NCBI RefSeq assembly: GCF_033095785.1
Contig: NZ_CP137134.1
Span: forward strand, 248,001 to 312,000
DNA: 64,000 nt
Reading direction: 5' to 3'
DNA from: Nitrosospira sp. Is2
GTDB lineage: Bacteria > Pseudomonadota > Gammaproteobacteria > Burkholderiales > Nitrosomonadaceae
Position 1 is the stretch's first letter. Each line of letters begins with the position of its first letter. The position numbers and the translations under genes were made by a program. A model generated the notes under the pieces. The model was not told the origin of the DNA. It ran no database searches and worked only from the letters and a program-made list of their open reading frames with translations. This document shows, piece after piece, positions 33,133 through 41,582 of this stretch.

Positions 33133-35058
33133 CTAGCCCGCCATTCGAAGAATCTTGGCTATTTCCGACAAATGGTAAGGTTTCTTTATAAATTTATAGT
33201 CTTCCGCGTCGGCATTTTCTGTCGTCAAAGAACGGCCATGATAGCCTGAAGCCAGGATGATTTTTATATTGGGAATAAGGCCGCGTGCTTTTCTGGCAAG
33301 TTCAATGCCACTTATTCCTGGCATGACCACATCGCTAAACAGTACATTGACATTCGGCATCCTTTCGAGGATGGTGAGCGCGTCCTCACCGTTATTGGCG
33401 GATAGCACCTTATAACCCATGTTGCGAAACAGCTGGAGGGTCATGTCCAGAACCTCCGGCTGATCGTCCACGACCAACGCTGTTTCATTGCCGGTTGTCG
33501 AATCCTCCCGTCCTTCATTTGCGTCCCCTTCCTGCGCGGGGACGAATAATGAAATAGCGGTACCCTTGCCAACTGCTGTCTCAATTTTCAAGCCCCCACC
33601 GAATTGCTTGATCGTACCGTACACTTGGCTCAAGCCCATGCCCGTCCCTTTGCCGACCTCTTTCGTCGTAAAGAAAGGCTCTACTGCCTGAGTCGCCACC
33701 GCAGGCGTCATGCCCATCCCGGTGTCACTGACGGTGACTTTCACATATCTGCCTGCAGGTAGTTGCTCCACTGCGTTTTCATGAAGCTCGACCTGCTCGG
33801 TACTCAGCGTAATGATTCCGCCGTCAGGCATGGCATCACGCGCATTGATAATCAAGTTTAATAACGCGGCCTCGAACTGCGACACATCGATTATTGCTAG
33901 AGGCAAAAGCGGATCCAGTTGCATCCTAAAATTAATGGAACCTTTACTGGCTCTGCGAAGCACTGCCTCAAAAGAACCTATTACGCTGTTTACGTTGTAT
34001 TTGTCTTGCTTTAAGGGTTGTTTACGAGCAAACGTCAATAACTGTTGCGTTAAATTGGCCCCCTGAGTGGCAGAACGCCGCATCGTCTCAAGAACCTTGG
34101 CAGAAATTGGCGTTTGAATTTCCTTAGTTAGAATTTCAATGCCGTTGATGATGACACTGAGCAGATTATTAAAGTCATGTGCAATACCCCCGGTCAGCGT
34201 GCCGATCGCTTCCAGTTTCTGGGATTGGAACAAGGCTTCCTTGGCGCGCTCCAGTGCCTCCGCTGCCTGTCGCCTTTCGGTAATATCGCGCGTGACTTTC
34301 GCATAACCAATTAAAACGCCTAATGCGTTTTTAATCGGATCGATAACTACATGCGCCCAAAACCTGGAGCCGTCTTTTCGTATACGCCAGCCTTCGCCTT
34401 CAAAACGACCTACTTCCGCTGCAGTCTTTAACGCGGCCATTGGCAAGCCCGCGACCCTGTCTTCTTCGGTATAGAACTGCGAGAAATTGGTGCCCACGGC
34501 TTCGGCATGCTGGTAGCCCTTGATACGCACCGCGCCGGCATTCCAGTTGGTGATAACGCCGTCTGGCGATAGCATGTAAATGGCGTAGTCCGTTACGCTC
34601 TGGACCAGGAGGCGGAACTGCTCTTCAGTGGCATGCAGGGCCTCCGCTGCCTCCTTGCGTTCAGTGATGTCGCGGGTGATTTTAGCAAAACCAACCAAAG
34701 CACGCTCATCGTCCCAAATCGGATCAATGACCACGCTGGCCCAGAACCGTCTGCCATCCTTGCGCAGCCGCCAGCCTTCGTCCTCGAACCTGCCCTGGCT
34801 AAGCGCCGTTTGCAGCGCTCTGGCGGGAAGATTGGTGGACTGATCTTCTTCGATATAAAACCGTGAGAAATGTTGCCCGATAATCTCGTCGGCCGTGTAG
34901 CCCTTGAACCGCTCGGCACCCGCGTTCCAACTGACCACAAAACCCTCCGGACTTAGCATGTAGAGGGCATAATCGGTTACGCTGGCCACGAGCAACCGGA
35001 AGCGCTCGGATTCGGGATGTAACGAGAGAGGAAGAGAAGAAAAATCCATCTTTATCAT
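33133..35058 (-). CDS. Hybrid sensor histidine kinase: PAS-PAS-HisKA-HATPase-REC
   Basis: A 641-residue protein without membrane segments, so cytoplasmic. Two similar PAS/PAC units lie at about 17-137 and 145-265 (both with VTDYA.YMLSP, WNAGA.R.KGY and TRDITER). The phospho-accepting His is 294 in GGIAHDFNNLL, followed by the ATPase domain (LLNLIINARDAM, VSDTGMGM, GTGMGLSQVYG) and a C-terminal receiver (ALVVDDQPEVL, FSDVVMPGISG). The receiver probably takes the phosphate in cis; no partner regulator gene is adjacent. The near-identity of the PAS units indicates internal duplication. Confidence 0.93.
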   Translation of the reverse strand: MIKMDFSSLPLSLHPESERFRLLVASVTDYALYMLSPEGFVVSWNAGAERFKGYTADEIIGQHFSRFYIEEDQSTNLPARALQTALSQGRFEDEGWRLRKDGRRFWASVVIDPIWDDERALVGFAKITRDITERKEAAEALHATEEQFRLLVQSVTDYAIYMLSPDGVITNWNAGAVRIKGYQHAEAVGTNFSQFYTEEDRVAGLPMAALKTAAEVGRFEGEGWRIRKDGSRFWAHVVIDPIKNALGVLIGYAKVTRDITERRQAAEALERAKEALFQSQKLEAIGTLTGGIAHDFNNLLSVIINGIEILTKEIQTPISAKVLETMRRSATQGANLTQQLLTFARKQPLKQDKYNVNSVIGSFEAVLRRASKGSINFRMQLDPLLPLAIIDVSQFEAALLNLIINARDAMPDGGIITLSTEQVELHENAVEQLPAGRYVKVTVSDTGMGMTPAVATQAVEPFFTTKEVGKGTGMGLSQVYGTIKQFGGGLKIETAVGKGTAISLFVPAQEGDANEGREDSTTGNETALVVDDQPEVLDMTLQLFRNMGYKVLSANNGEDALTILERMPNVNVLFSDVVMPGISGIELARKARGLIPNIKIILASGYHGRSLTTENADAEDYKFIKKPYHLSEIAKILRMAG

Positions 35059-36591
35059 CCATATAAAGTACGCACAACCATAAGCAATGGGGTTAAAGCC
35101 TCATACTCTACTGTAACCCGTTTCTGCCCTTCTGCATGTAGCACCTAAGGGTTACTGCTCTCCTGCGAACAGACACTTTGAGATTCTCCATCCGCGTTTC
35201 CACCCCCCTTTAGGACTAGGGTCAGTCAAGAAAAAAGGATGAAATATCATTACGACATCTCTCCTGAGAAATGCTACGAATTTTCGATGAATTTAAACAT
35301 CCTCGCCGCGAGCATCGTGCGCTCCGGTCTCAGCCGTTTGTTCGGGGCTGTATATTTATATGCTTCACTTCCTCTGGTAATGAGGCGGTGGGTTAGGCGG
35401 TGTTAGCTGAGTCCATTCTTTGATTTCAAACAATCTTAGCTTCAACATGAAATTGCCTTGCGCCGTGATCATGATCGGAGAATCACTTCTTTGCGTGCAG
35501 AGAGCGCCAACCAATCCAGCCACAGCAATTTGTCGATTCTGATAGTGGAGCTCATGCACCCATGCCAGACAGGGATTCCGTATCTCGGCTGTTATCCGTT
35601 TGCTGGGAGAAATGAGTGTTACTGCCATGCCATTTTAGTGGCGTGAATTATGGGCGATGAAAAGTTGCGAATCCCGCTATACCGGCACAGCCAGACTGTC
35701 GTGACCTTGGGGAATTCGGGATGTTGGGGTTGAGGAGAACGTTGTTCTCTTCGGGCAGCGACGCAGGCACGATCAACCTCGGCTGGCGTAGCGCTTGCGC
35801 GTCTTCGTCTACCACTTCCAAACCATCTGAAGGCACCTTCACTCCGTCCTGACCAATTTCACCGTGTCTCTGTAGCATACGGACTCGGGATGGACGCATT
35901 CAACTTGGGTCAGATCCGTGCGAGTGCCGAGGTCGAAGACGACACCGCCGTTTATCTTCCTATTCGGCCACATAACACCGACTTCGAGGACAAACGATCT
36001 GATGCTGAGAACCCATGCTTCACGCAGGAAGAAAAAAACGTATCTCTCCCCCTACACCGCCCAGCCATCCTGTTACGCGCGTCACAGCGAGTTATCTCGC
36101 CTCCAAATGGTGACTTTTGTGAGTTTCGGTGGGAATTTGGATGGGAATTAGAGCGCTATGCCACACTGCTCAATAATTAAAGGACTATAACGGGCTGGCC
36201 CCTACGACGTGAGAGGCCAAGGATATAAGCAGGAGCGCCCCCTCCTTGCTCGCTCGTAGCGAGGGTGTCCTCCACACTTAAGTTCTAACGTATTGTATTC
36301 TAATGCTTCTATATTTAGATCACCGTCGAATTACCACGTTTGTTACCACGCATGTGACTTACATACCTCCGTCGGCGACTGTTCAACCAACTGGACAGGA
36401 CTGCCGGATAACGACGGACAGTACGCATACCACTTTTTTGTTGGCTATCGCACAGAAGTCTGCCTGCTCGATGGGAAATACTAAACTTCCACCTGAAGCC
36501 AGCCCTCTCTGGCCCCGCAGCTTTCTGCGTGGACCGGCCTGTTTAATCCTGGTGAATCAATCAAAGGACCAAGCCCAAAGGAGCCTAATCC
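35059..36591. other. Long region with little coding content before nuoA
   Basis: About 1.5 kb. Apart from a probable RES-domain relic (35690-35840, minus) I recognise no gene. Small open frames at 35365-35628 (minus) and 35890-36180 (plus) have no family match. The last 400 bp should hold the promoter of the nuo operon; no confident -35/-10 pair was picked out. A GC-rich hairpin lies near 36238-36265 (CGCTCGTAGCGAG). Confidence 0.45.
35690..35840 (-). pseudogene. RES-domain toxin fragment
   Basis: The minus-strand segment DAQALRQPRLIVPASLPEENNVLLNPNIPN resembles the C-terminal part of RES-domain NAD-degrading toxins (typically VPSxIVPEExNxLLNPxHP). The rest of the toxin and the antitoxin are not visible. 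Confidence 0.4.
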
Positions 36592-37035
36592 TTGAATGCT
36601 TCCGTGACACAAGCAACAGAAATCTGGCCCCTGGTTGCATACTTCTTCCTCGTCGTCACGCTGGTTGTGGGCGTCATGGCGCTTTCGTACATCATTGGGG
36701 AGCGTCATAGATCGAAGGCTACGGATGAGCCATTTGAAAGCGGTATTGTCACCGTCGGCCTTGCGCGCTTGCGCCTGTCCGCCAAATTCTACCTGATCGC
36801 AGTGTTCTTTGTGATCTTCGATGTGGAAGCTGTGTTCCTTTTTGGCTGGGCCGTCGCTTTTCGTGAGCTGGGCTGGCCCGGCTATATCGAGGCTGTCATC
36901 TTCATAGCTATTCTGGGAGCGGCCCTCGCTTATTTATGGCGGCTGGGTGCCCTGGATTGGGGGCCCAAAAGGCATTCGGCTGGCAAGTTTGCCAAAGAAT
37001 CAAGGAGCCCAAACCATGCGGTGGTCTCTAAGTAA
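36592..37035 (+). CDS. nuoA: NADH-quinone oxidoreductase subunit A
   Basis: 147 residues, three membrane helices, with the NuoA signature EPFESGIVTVGLARLRLSAKFYLIAVFFVIFDVEAVFLFGWAVAF. Membrane-arm subunit of complex I near the quinone site. The start is a TTG with AAAGGAG eight bases upstream. First gene of a complete nuo operon; nuoB begins 20 bp before its stop. Confidence 0.93.
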   Translation: MNASVTQATEIWPLVAYFFLVVTLVVGVMALSYIIGERHRSKATDEPFESGIVTVGLARLRLSAKFYLIAVFFVIFDVEAVFLFGWAVAFRELGWPGYIEAVIFIAILGAALAYLWRLGALDWGPKRHSAGKFAKESRSPNHAVVSK

Positions 37036-37672
37036 GCCATACGATAAACCATCTGGGGCAACGTCCGGGTCTTCAATAATCCGTGATAACGGTTTTGAAG
37101 AAGACGGACGCCGCAGTGTGTTGCTGACGCGATTGCAAGACCTTGTCGCATGGGGCCGCAAGAATTCCGTCTGGCCCTACAATTTCGGTCTGTCGTGTTG
37201 TTATGTGGAAATGGCGACCAGCTTCACCAGCAAGTATGACCTTGCCCGGTTTGGCGCCGAAGTTATTCGCGCTTCTCCCCGTCAGGCCGATCTGATCGTT
37301 ATTTCCGGTACGGTTTTTATCAAGATGGCGCCCGTGCTCCAGCGTCTTTACGATCAGATGCTTGAACCGCGCTGGGTAATTTCGATGGGTTCGTGCGCGA
37401 ATTCCGGCGGAATGTATGACATTTACAGCGTGGTGCAGGGTGTAGACCGGTTCCTTCCCGTGGATGTTTATGTTCCCGGTTGTCCACCTCGGCCCGACGC
37501 ATTCATGCAGGGGCTGAATCTGCTTCAGGACGCAATCGGCAAGGAAAAGCGCCCATTGAGCTGGGTGATCGGTCCGCAAGGGATCGAACGACCGGCTGCG
37601 GGATCCCAGCGGGATCTCAAGCGGGCAGACCGAATGCGGGCTACGACGCTACGAAGTCCGGACGAGGTCTAA
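37016..37672 (+). CDS. nuoB: NADH-quinone oxidoreductase subunit B
   Basis: 218 residues. The cluster N2 cysteines are seen in GLSCCYVEM, GSCANSGG and VPGCPPRPDA. This subunit passes electrons to quinone from the last iron-sulfur centre. The ATG at 37016 has AAGGAG upstream and overlaps the nuoA end. A 242-bp insertion follows immediately after its stop. Confidence 0.94.
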   Translation: MRWSLSKPYDKPSGATSGSSIIRDNGFEEDGRRSVLLTRLQDLVAWGRKNSVWPYNFGLSCCYVEMATSFTSKYDLARFGAEVIRASPRQADLIVISGTVFIKMAPVLQRLYDQMLEPRWVISMGSCANSGGMYDIYSVVQGVDRFLPVDVYVPGCPPRPDAFMQGLNLLQDAIGKEKRPLSWVIGPQGIERPAAGSQRDLKRADRMRATTLRSPDEV

Positions 37673-37911
37673 CCTAAATCCGGCAATTGACCGCTCATAC
37701 TTTTCAGGACGGCGCTGTGCCTTATAACCGTTTTTCCCCAAACTTGACTTTCACCTTTTTGAGTGAGTTCGCTACAAGCTTGATTGCACGTTTTTGGGGC
37801 GTATGGCTGCATTGCAACTCCTCGGAATGGAATAACCATTCCGCGTCGTTGCGCCTTTCCCTGCATCCCCAGGCTGTCACTTCACTCTGTCCAACTGCCG
37901 GGTTTAGGTTA
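37670..37911. mobile_element. MITE-like element between nuoB and nuoCD
   Basis: Ends are imperfect inverted repeats of about 21 bp: the left begins TAACCTAAATCCGGCA at 37670 and the right, read on the other strand, begins TAACCTAAACCCGGCA from 37911. There is no gene inside. The element starts at the nuoB stop codon (the TAA is part of the left end) and stops 5 bp before the nuoCD GTG. Family not identified; no flanking duplication was confirmed. Confidence 0.65.
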
Positions 37912-37916
37912 AACCC

Positions 37917-39734
37917 GTGAGCGCAGCCTCCAGCATTGCCTTAAAGCAGGATATGCCGAACACATCAAGCCCTTCAGACGTGCTGGAGGAATTGAAAGGT
38001 CGCTTTGGGCCCCCGAACGCCGGTAACCCGGGCGGACCGATGGGTTTAGTGCAAAAAACCGCCGATGACCTTCCCACTCAGTGGGTTTCCCGGAACAGGG
38101 TACGCGACGTCCTGCGCTATCTGAAACTGGAAGCGGAGCGGCCTTACCGCATGCTGTACGATCTGACCGCGATCGACGAGCGCACGCGGGCGCATCGCAA
38201 CGATCAGCCGCCAAGCCGATTCACCGTCATCTATCACCTGCTGTCGTTCGAGCGTAATGCGGACGTGCGTCTCAAGGTCGCGCTTACGGAGACTGATCTT
38301 CACATGCCCACGATTACGGATATCTGGCCTGCCGCAAACTGGTACGAGCGCGAGATATGGGACATGTTCGGGATCGTCTTCGACGGCCACCCGCACCTGC
38401 GCCGGATTCTGCTACCCCCGTGGTGGCAGGGGCATTCCCTGCGCAAGGAACACCCCGCTCGCGCGACTGAAATGGAACCGTTCCATTTGTCCGGAGAGAA
38501 GGAGGAGGCTGAGCAGGAAACGCTGCGTTTCCATCCTGAAGAATGGGGAATGCGCCGCGCACACGACGGCACCGATTTTATGTTCCTCAACCTGGGGCCG
38601 AACCATCCGGGCGTGCATGGCGTATTTCGCATTGTACTGCAGCTCGACGGCGAGGAAATCATCGACGCTGTGCCAGAGATTGGCTTTCACCATCGCGGAG
38701 CGGAAAAGATGGGTGAGCGCCAATCCTGGCATACCTATATTCCCTACACCGACCGCATCGATTACCTGGGAGGGGTCATGAACAACCTTCCCTATGTGCT
38801 GGCCGTGGAAAAACTGGCAGGCATTGAAGTGCCTGATCGGGTAAAGGTGATGCGCGTGATGATGGCTGAATTTTTTCGCGTTGCAAGCCATCTGGTGTTC
38901 TATGGGACTTTTACCCAGGACCTGGGCGCTCTTTCCCCGGTATTTTTCATGTTCACCGACCGCGAGCGAGTGTTCGATGTCGTCGAAGCCATCTGTGGGG
39001 GGCGAATGCACCCGAGCTGGTATCGCATCGGCGGTGTGGCTCAGGACTTGCCCAATGGATGGGATCGGATGGTGCGGGATTTTCTGGATTATATGCCTGC
39101 AAGACTGGATGAGTATGACAGGATTGCTGTGGGCAACCGCATCTTGAAAGCCCGGACGCGGGGCGTCGGCAGTTACTCGACAGATGAGGCGATCGAATGG
39201 GGCGTGACGGGACCCAATCTGCGCGCCTGCGGCTTCGAATGGGATTTCCGCAAGGCACGGCCGTATTCGGGCTACGACCAGTTCGAGTTCGATGTACCAA
39301 CCGGCCAGCATGGCGATTGCTATGATCGCTGTGCCGTTCGCGTCGAAGAAATCCGCCAGAGCTTGCGCATCATCGAGCAGTGCCTGGAAAACATGCCGGC
39401 CGGCTCGCATAAAGCGGATCATCCGCTCACCACACCGCCGCTCAAGAAGCATACCTTGCATGACATCGAAACGCTCATCGATCATTTCCTGGGTGTGAGC
39501 TGGGGACCTGTCATTCCTCCGGGGGAAGCATTTGTAGGGATCGAGGCGACCAAAGGAAACAACGGCTATTACCTGATTAGCGACGGCAATACCATGGCTT
39601 ATCGGGTGCGTATCCGTACGCCTTCCTTTCCGCACCTGCAAATGATTCCTTTGATCAGCCGTGGACTGATGATTTCGGATTTGATCGCCATTCTGGGCAG
39701 CATCGATTTTGTCATGGCCGACGTGGACCGCTGA
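37917..39734 (+). CDS. nuoCD: NADH-quinone oxidoreductase fused subunits C and D
   Basis: 605 residues. The first about 200 form NuoC (TVIYHLLSFERNADVRLKV, WYEREIWDMFGIVFDGHPHLRRILLP); the rest is NuoD, the 49-kDa-type subunit (LNLGPNHPGVHGVFRIVLQLDGE, HRGAEKMGE, GGRMHPSWYRIGG). Together with NuoB they line the quinone pocket. The GTG at 37917 has no ribosome-binding site, as the MITE-like element ends just before it; the ATG at 37953, after AAAGCAGGAT, may be the true start. Confidence 0.95.
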   Translation: MSAASSIALKQDMPNTSSPSDVLEELKGRFGPPNAGNPGGPMGLVQKTADDLPTQWVSRNRVRDVLRYLKLEAERPYRMLYDLTAIDERTRAHRNDQPPSRFTVIYHLLSFERNADVRLKVALTETDLHMPTITDIWPAANWYEREIWDMFGIVFDGHPHLRRILLPPWWQGHSLRKEHPARATEMEPFHLSGEKEEAEQETLRFHPEEWGMRRAHDGTDFMFLNLGPNHPGVHGVFRIVLQLDGEEIIDAVPEIGFHHRGAEKMGERQSWHTYIPYTDRIDYLGGVMNNLPYVLAVEKLAGIEVPDRVKVMRVMMAEFFRVASHLVFYGTFTQDLGALSPVFFMFTDRERVFDVVEAICGGRMHPSWYRIGGVAQDLPNGWDRMVRDFLDYMPARLDEYDRIAVGNRILKARTRGVGSYSTDEAIEWGVTGPNLRACGFEWDFRKARPYSGYDQFEFDVPTGQHGDCYDRCAVRVEEIRQSLRIIEQCLENMPAGSHKADHPLTTPPLKKHTLHDIETLIDHFLGVSWGPVIPPGEAFVGIEATKGNNGYYLISDGNTMAYRVRIRTPSFPHLQMIPLISRGLMISDLIAILGSIDFVMADVDR

Positions 39735-39781
39735 TGTGGACCGTTGACGTGGGATCGCTGAGGGGATACCGAGGGGAAACA

Positions 39782-40288
39782 ATGCTGAGCGAACAGGAGA
39801 GGAGAGAAATAGAAGCGCATGCGCGGCACTACCCGAATAATCGGGCGGTATGCATCGAGGCGCTCAAGATCGTGCAGCAGCATCGCGGCTGGGTATCGAA
39901 TGAGGGGATTGCCGACGTGGCCGAGGCATTGCAGATGAAGCCGGCTGAACTGGAGAGCGTTGCAACCTTCTACAACATGATTTTCCGCAAGCCGGTAGGC
40001 AAGCATGTCATCTTGCTGTGCGACAGCGTCAGTTGCTGGATCATGGGTTATGAACATCTGCGCGAGCACCTGGCGGCGCGCCTGGGCATCAGGCCGGGCC
40101 AGACCACTGCCGACGGCCGTTTTACCCTGCTGCCGAACGTGTGCCTCGGCGCCTGTGACCATGCTCCTGTCATGATGGTGGATGATGCGCATTACCAGGA
40201 CCTGGACGCGGCCAGGATCGATGAAATCCTTGCTAATTACCAACAGGAAGAAAAAGAATCAACTGATGGAAACACCGCTGACCCGTAA
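39782..40288 (+). CDS. nuoE: NADH-quinone oxidoreductase subunit E
   Basis: 168 residues with the thioredoxin-like fold holding the 2Fe-2S centre N1a: CDSVSC and NVCLGACDHAP. The ATG at 39782 has GAGGGGAAA upstream and is preferred over an ATG at 39734, in a stretch without family similarity. It overlaps the start of nuoF by 23 bp. Confidence 0.92.
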   Translation: MLSEQERREIEAHARHYPNNRAVCIEALKIVQQHRGWVSNEGIADVAEALQMKPAELESVATFYNMIFRKPVGKHVILLCDSVSCWIMGYEHLREHLAARLGIRPGQTTADGRFTLLPNVCLGACDHAPVMMVDDAHYQDLDAARIDEILANYQQEEKESTDGNTADP

Positions 40289-41582
40289 TATTTCTTTGGG
40301 GAAAGAACCGCCCGATCTTGCGCAGTACGAAAAGGCGGGTGGTTATGCTGCCCTGCGCAAGGCCCTGCACATGTCTCCCGCGGAAGTCCAGGCAGCGGTG
40401 AAGGAATCAAACCTGCGCGGGCGCGGGGGGGCAGGATTCCCCACCGCGCAGAAGTGGAGTTTCGTGCCAATGGGTGAGGACGCGCCGCGGCCCAAGTATC
40501 TCGTCTGCAACGCCGACGAGATGGAGCCGGGTACATTCAAGGACCGCCTGTTGCTCGAAGGTGATCCCCACCAGTTGATCGAGGGCATCATCATCAGCGG
40601 CTATGCGATCCAGGCCGACGTGGCCTACGTCTTTCTGCGCTGGGCGTACAAGCTGGCCGCCCGGCGGATGGAGCGAGCGATCGCTGAAGCTTATCACCAG
40701 GGCTACCTTGGGAAAAATATCCTGGGCTCGGCGTACAGCCTGGAGATGCACCTACACGTCAGCGCCGGGCGCTACATGTGCGGAGAAGAGACCGCTCTAC
40801 TGAATGCCCTCGAAGGCAAGCGCGCCAATCCGCGCGCCAAGCCTCCATACCCGCAGGTGAGCGGCCTATGGGGCAAGCCCACCATCGTCAATAATGTTGA
40901 AACCCTGTGCAATATTCCGCATATCGTGAATCATGGCGCTGCATGGTTCAAGAGCCTGAGCCGTAGCGGCGATGGCGGTACCAAACTGTACGGCGCCAGC
41001 GGAAGGGTAAAGAACCCGGGGTTATGGGAATTGCCCATGGGCACCCCTCTGCGGGAGATTCTGGAAGAACACGCGGGCGGCATGCGCGACGGCTACCGGT
41101 TTCGCGGCTTGCTGCCGGGAGGTGCGTCGACGGATTTTGTTACTGCCGATCACCTCGACGTAGCGATGGATTTCGATTCGATGCAGGCGGTGGGCAGCCG
41201 TTTAGGGACGGGCACCATGATTGTCCTTGACGACAAGACTTGCCCGGTTGGCATGCTGCTCAATCTCGAGCATTTCTTCGCGCAGGAGTCGTGTGGCTGG
41301 TGCACCCCTTGCTGGTCGGGGCTTTCATGGATCGAACAGATATTGCAGGACATGGAGGAGGGGCGCGGCCAGGCTTCCGATCTAGAACGGCTAGAATCGC
41401 ATACCCGCCTGCTGGGCCCGGGGCACACCTTCTGCGCCCTCGCGCCCGGTGCGGCAGAGCCGCTGCAAAGCGGCCTCAAGTATTTCCGGGATGATTTCGA
41501 GCGCCACATCCATGAAAAACGCTGCCCCTGGGGCGAGCGCGATGTGGGGATGCAGCATGGGAATGTGGCGAGGCGAATGTGA
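40266..41582 (+). CDS. nuoF: NADH-quinone oxidoreductase subunit F
   Basis: 438 residues. NADH/FMN-binding part LRGRGGAGFPTAQKWSFVP, CNADEMEPGTFKDR, GAGRYMCGEETALLNALEGKR-like stretch, and the 4Fe-4S (N3) ligands ESCGWCTPC. It takes electrons from NADH. The ATG at 40266 inside the nuoE end gives the normal start; the ORF upstream is nuoE read in another frame. Its stop overlaps the nuoG GTG. Confidence 0.94.
   Translation: METPLTRNISLGKEPPDLAQYEKAGGYAALRKALHMSPAEVQAAVKESNLRGRGGAGFPTAQKWSFVPMGEDAPRPKYLVCNADEMEPGTFKDRLLLEGDPHQLIEGIIISGYAIQADVAYVFLRWAYKLAARRMERAIAEAYHQGYLGKNILGSAYSLEMHLHVSAGRYMCGEETALLNALEGKRANPRAKPPYPQVSGLWGKPTIVNNVETLCNIPHIVNHGAAWFKSLSRSGDGGTKLYGASGRVKNPGLWELPMGTPLREILEEHAGGMRDGYRFRGLLPGGASTDFVTADHLDVAMDFDSMQAVGSRLGTGTMIVLDDKTCPVGMLLNLEHFFAQESCGWCTPCWSGLSWIEQILQDMEEGRGQASDLERLESHTRLLGPGHTFCALAPGAAEPLQSGLKYFRDDFERHIHEKRCPWGERDVGMQHGNVARRM

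Noticed and set aside
35365..35628. 87-codon minus-strand frame before the nuo operon
   Set aside because: Protein-like at first sight but no homology or context that I can name; left within the non-coding region.
38412..39782. 456-codon minus-strand frame inside nuoCD
   Set aside because: Antisense shadow; NuoCD is unambiguous on the plus strand.
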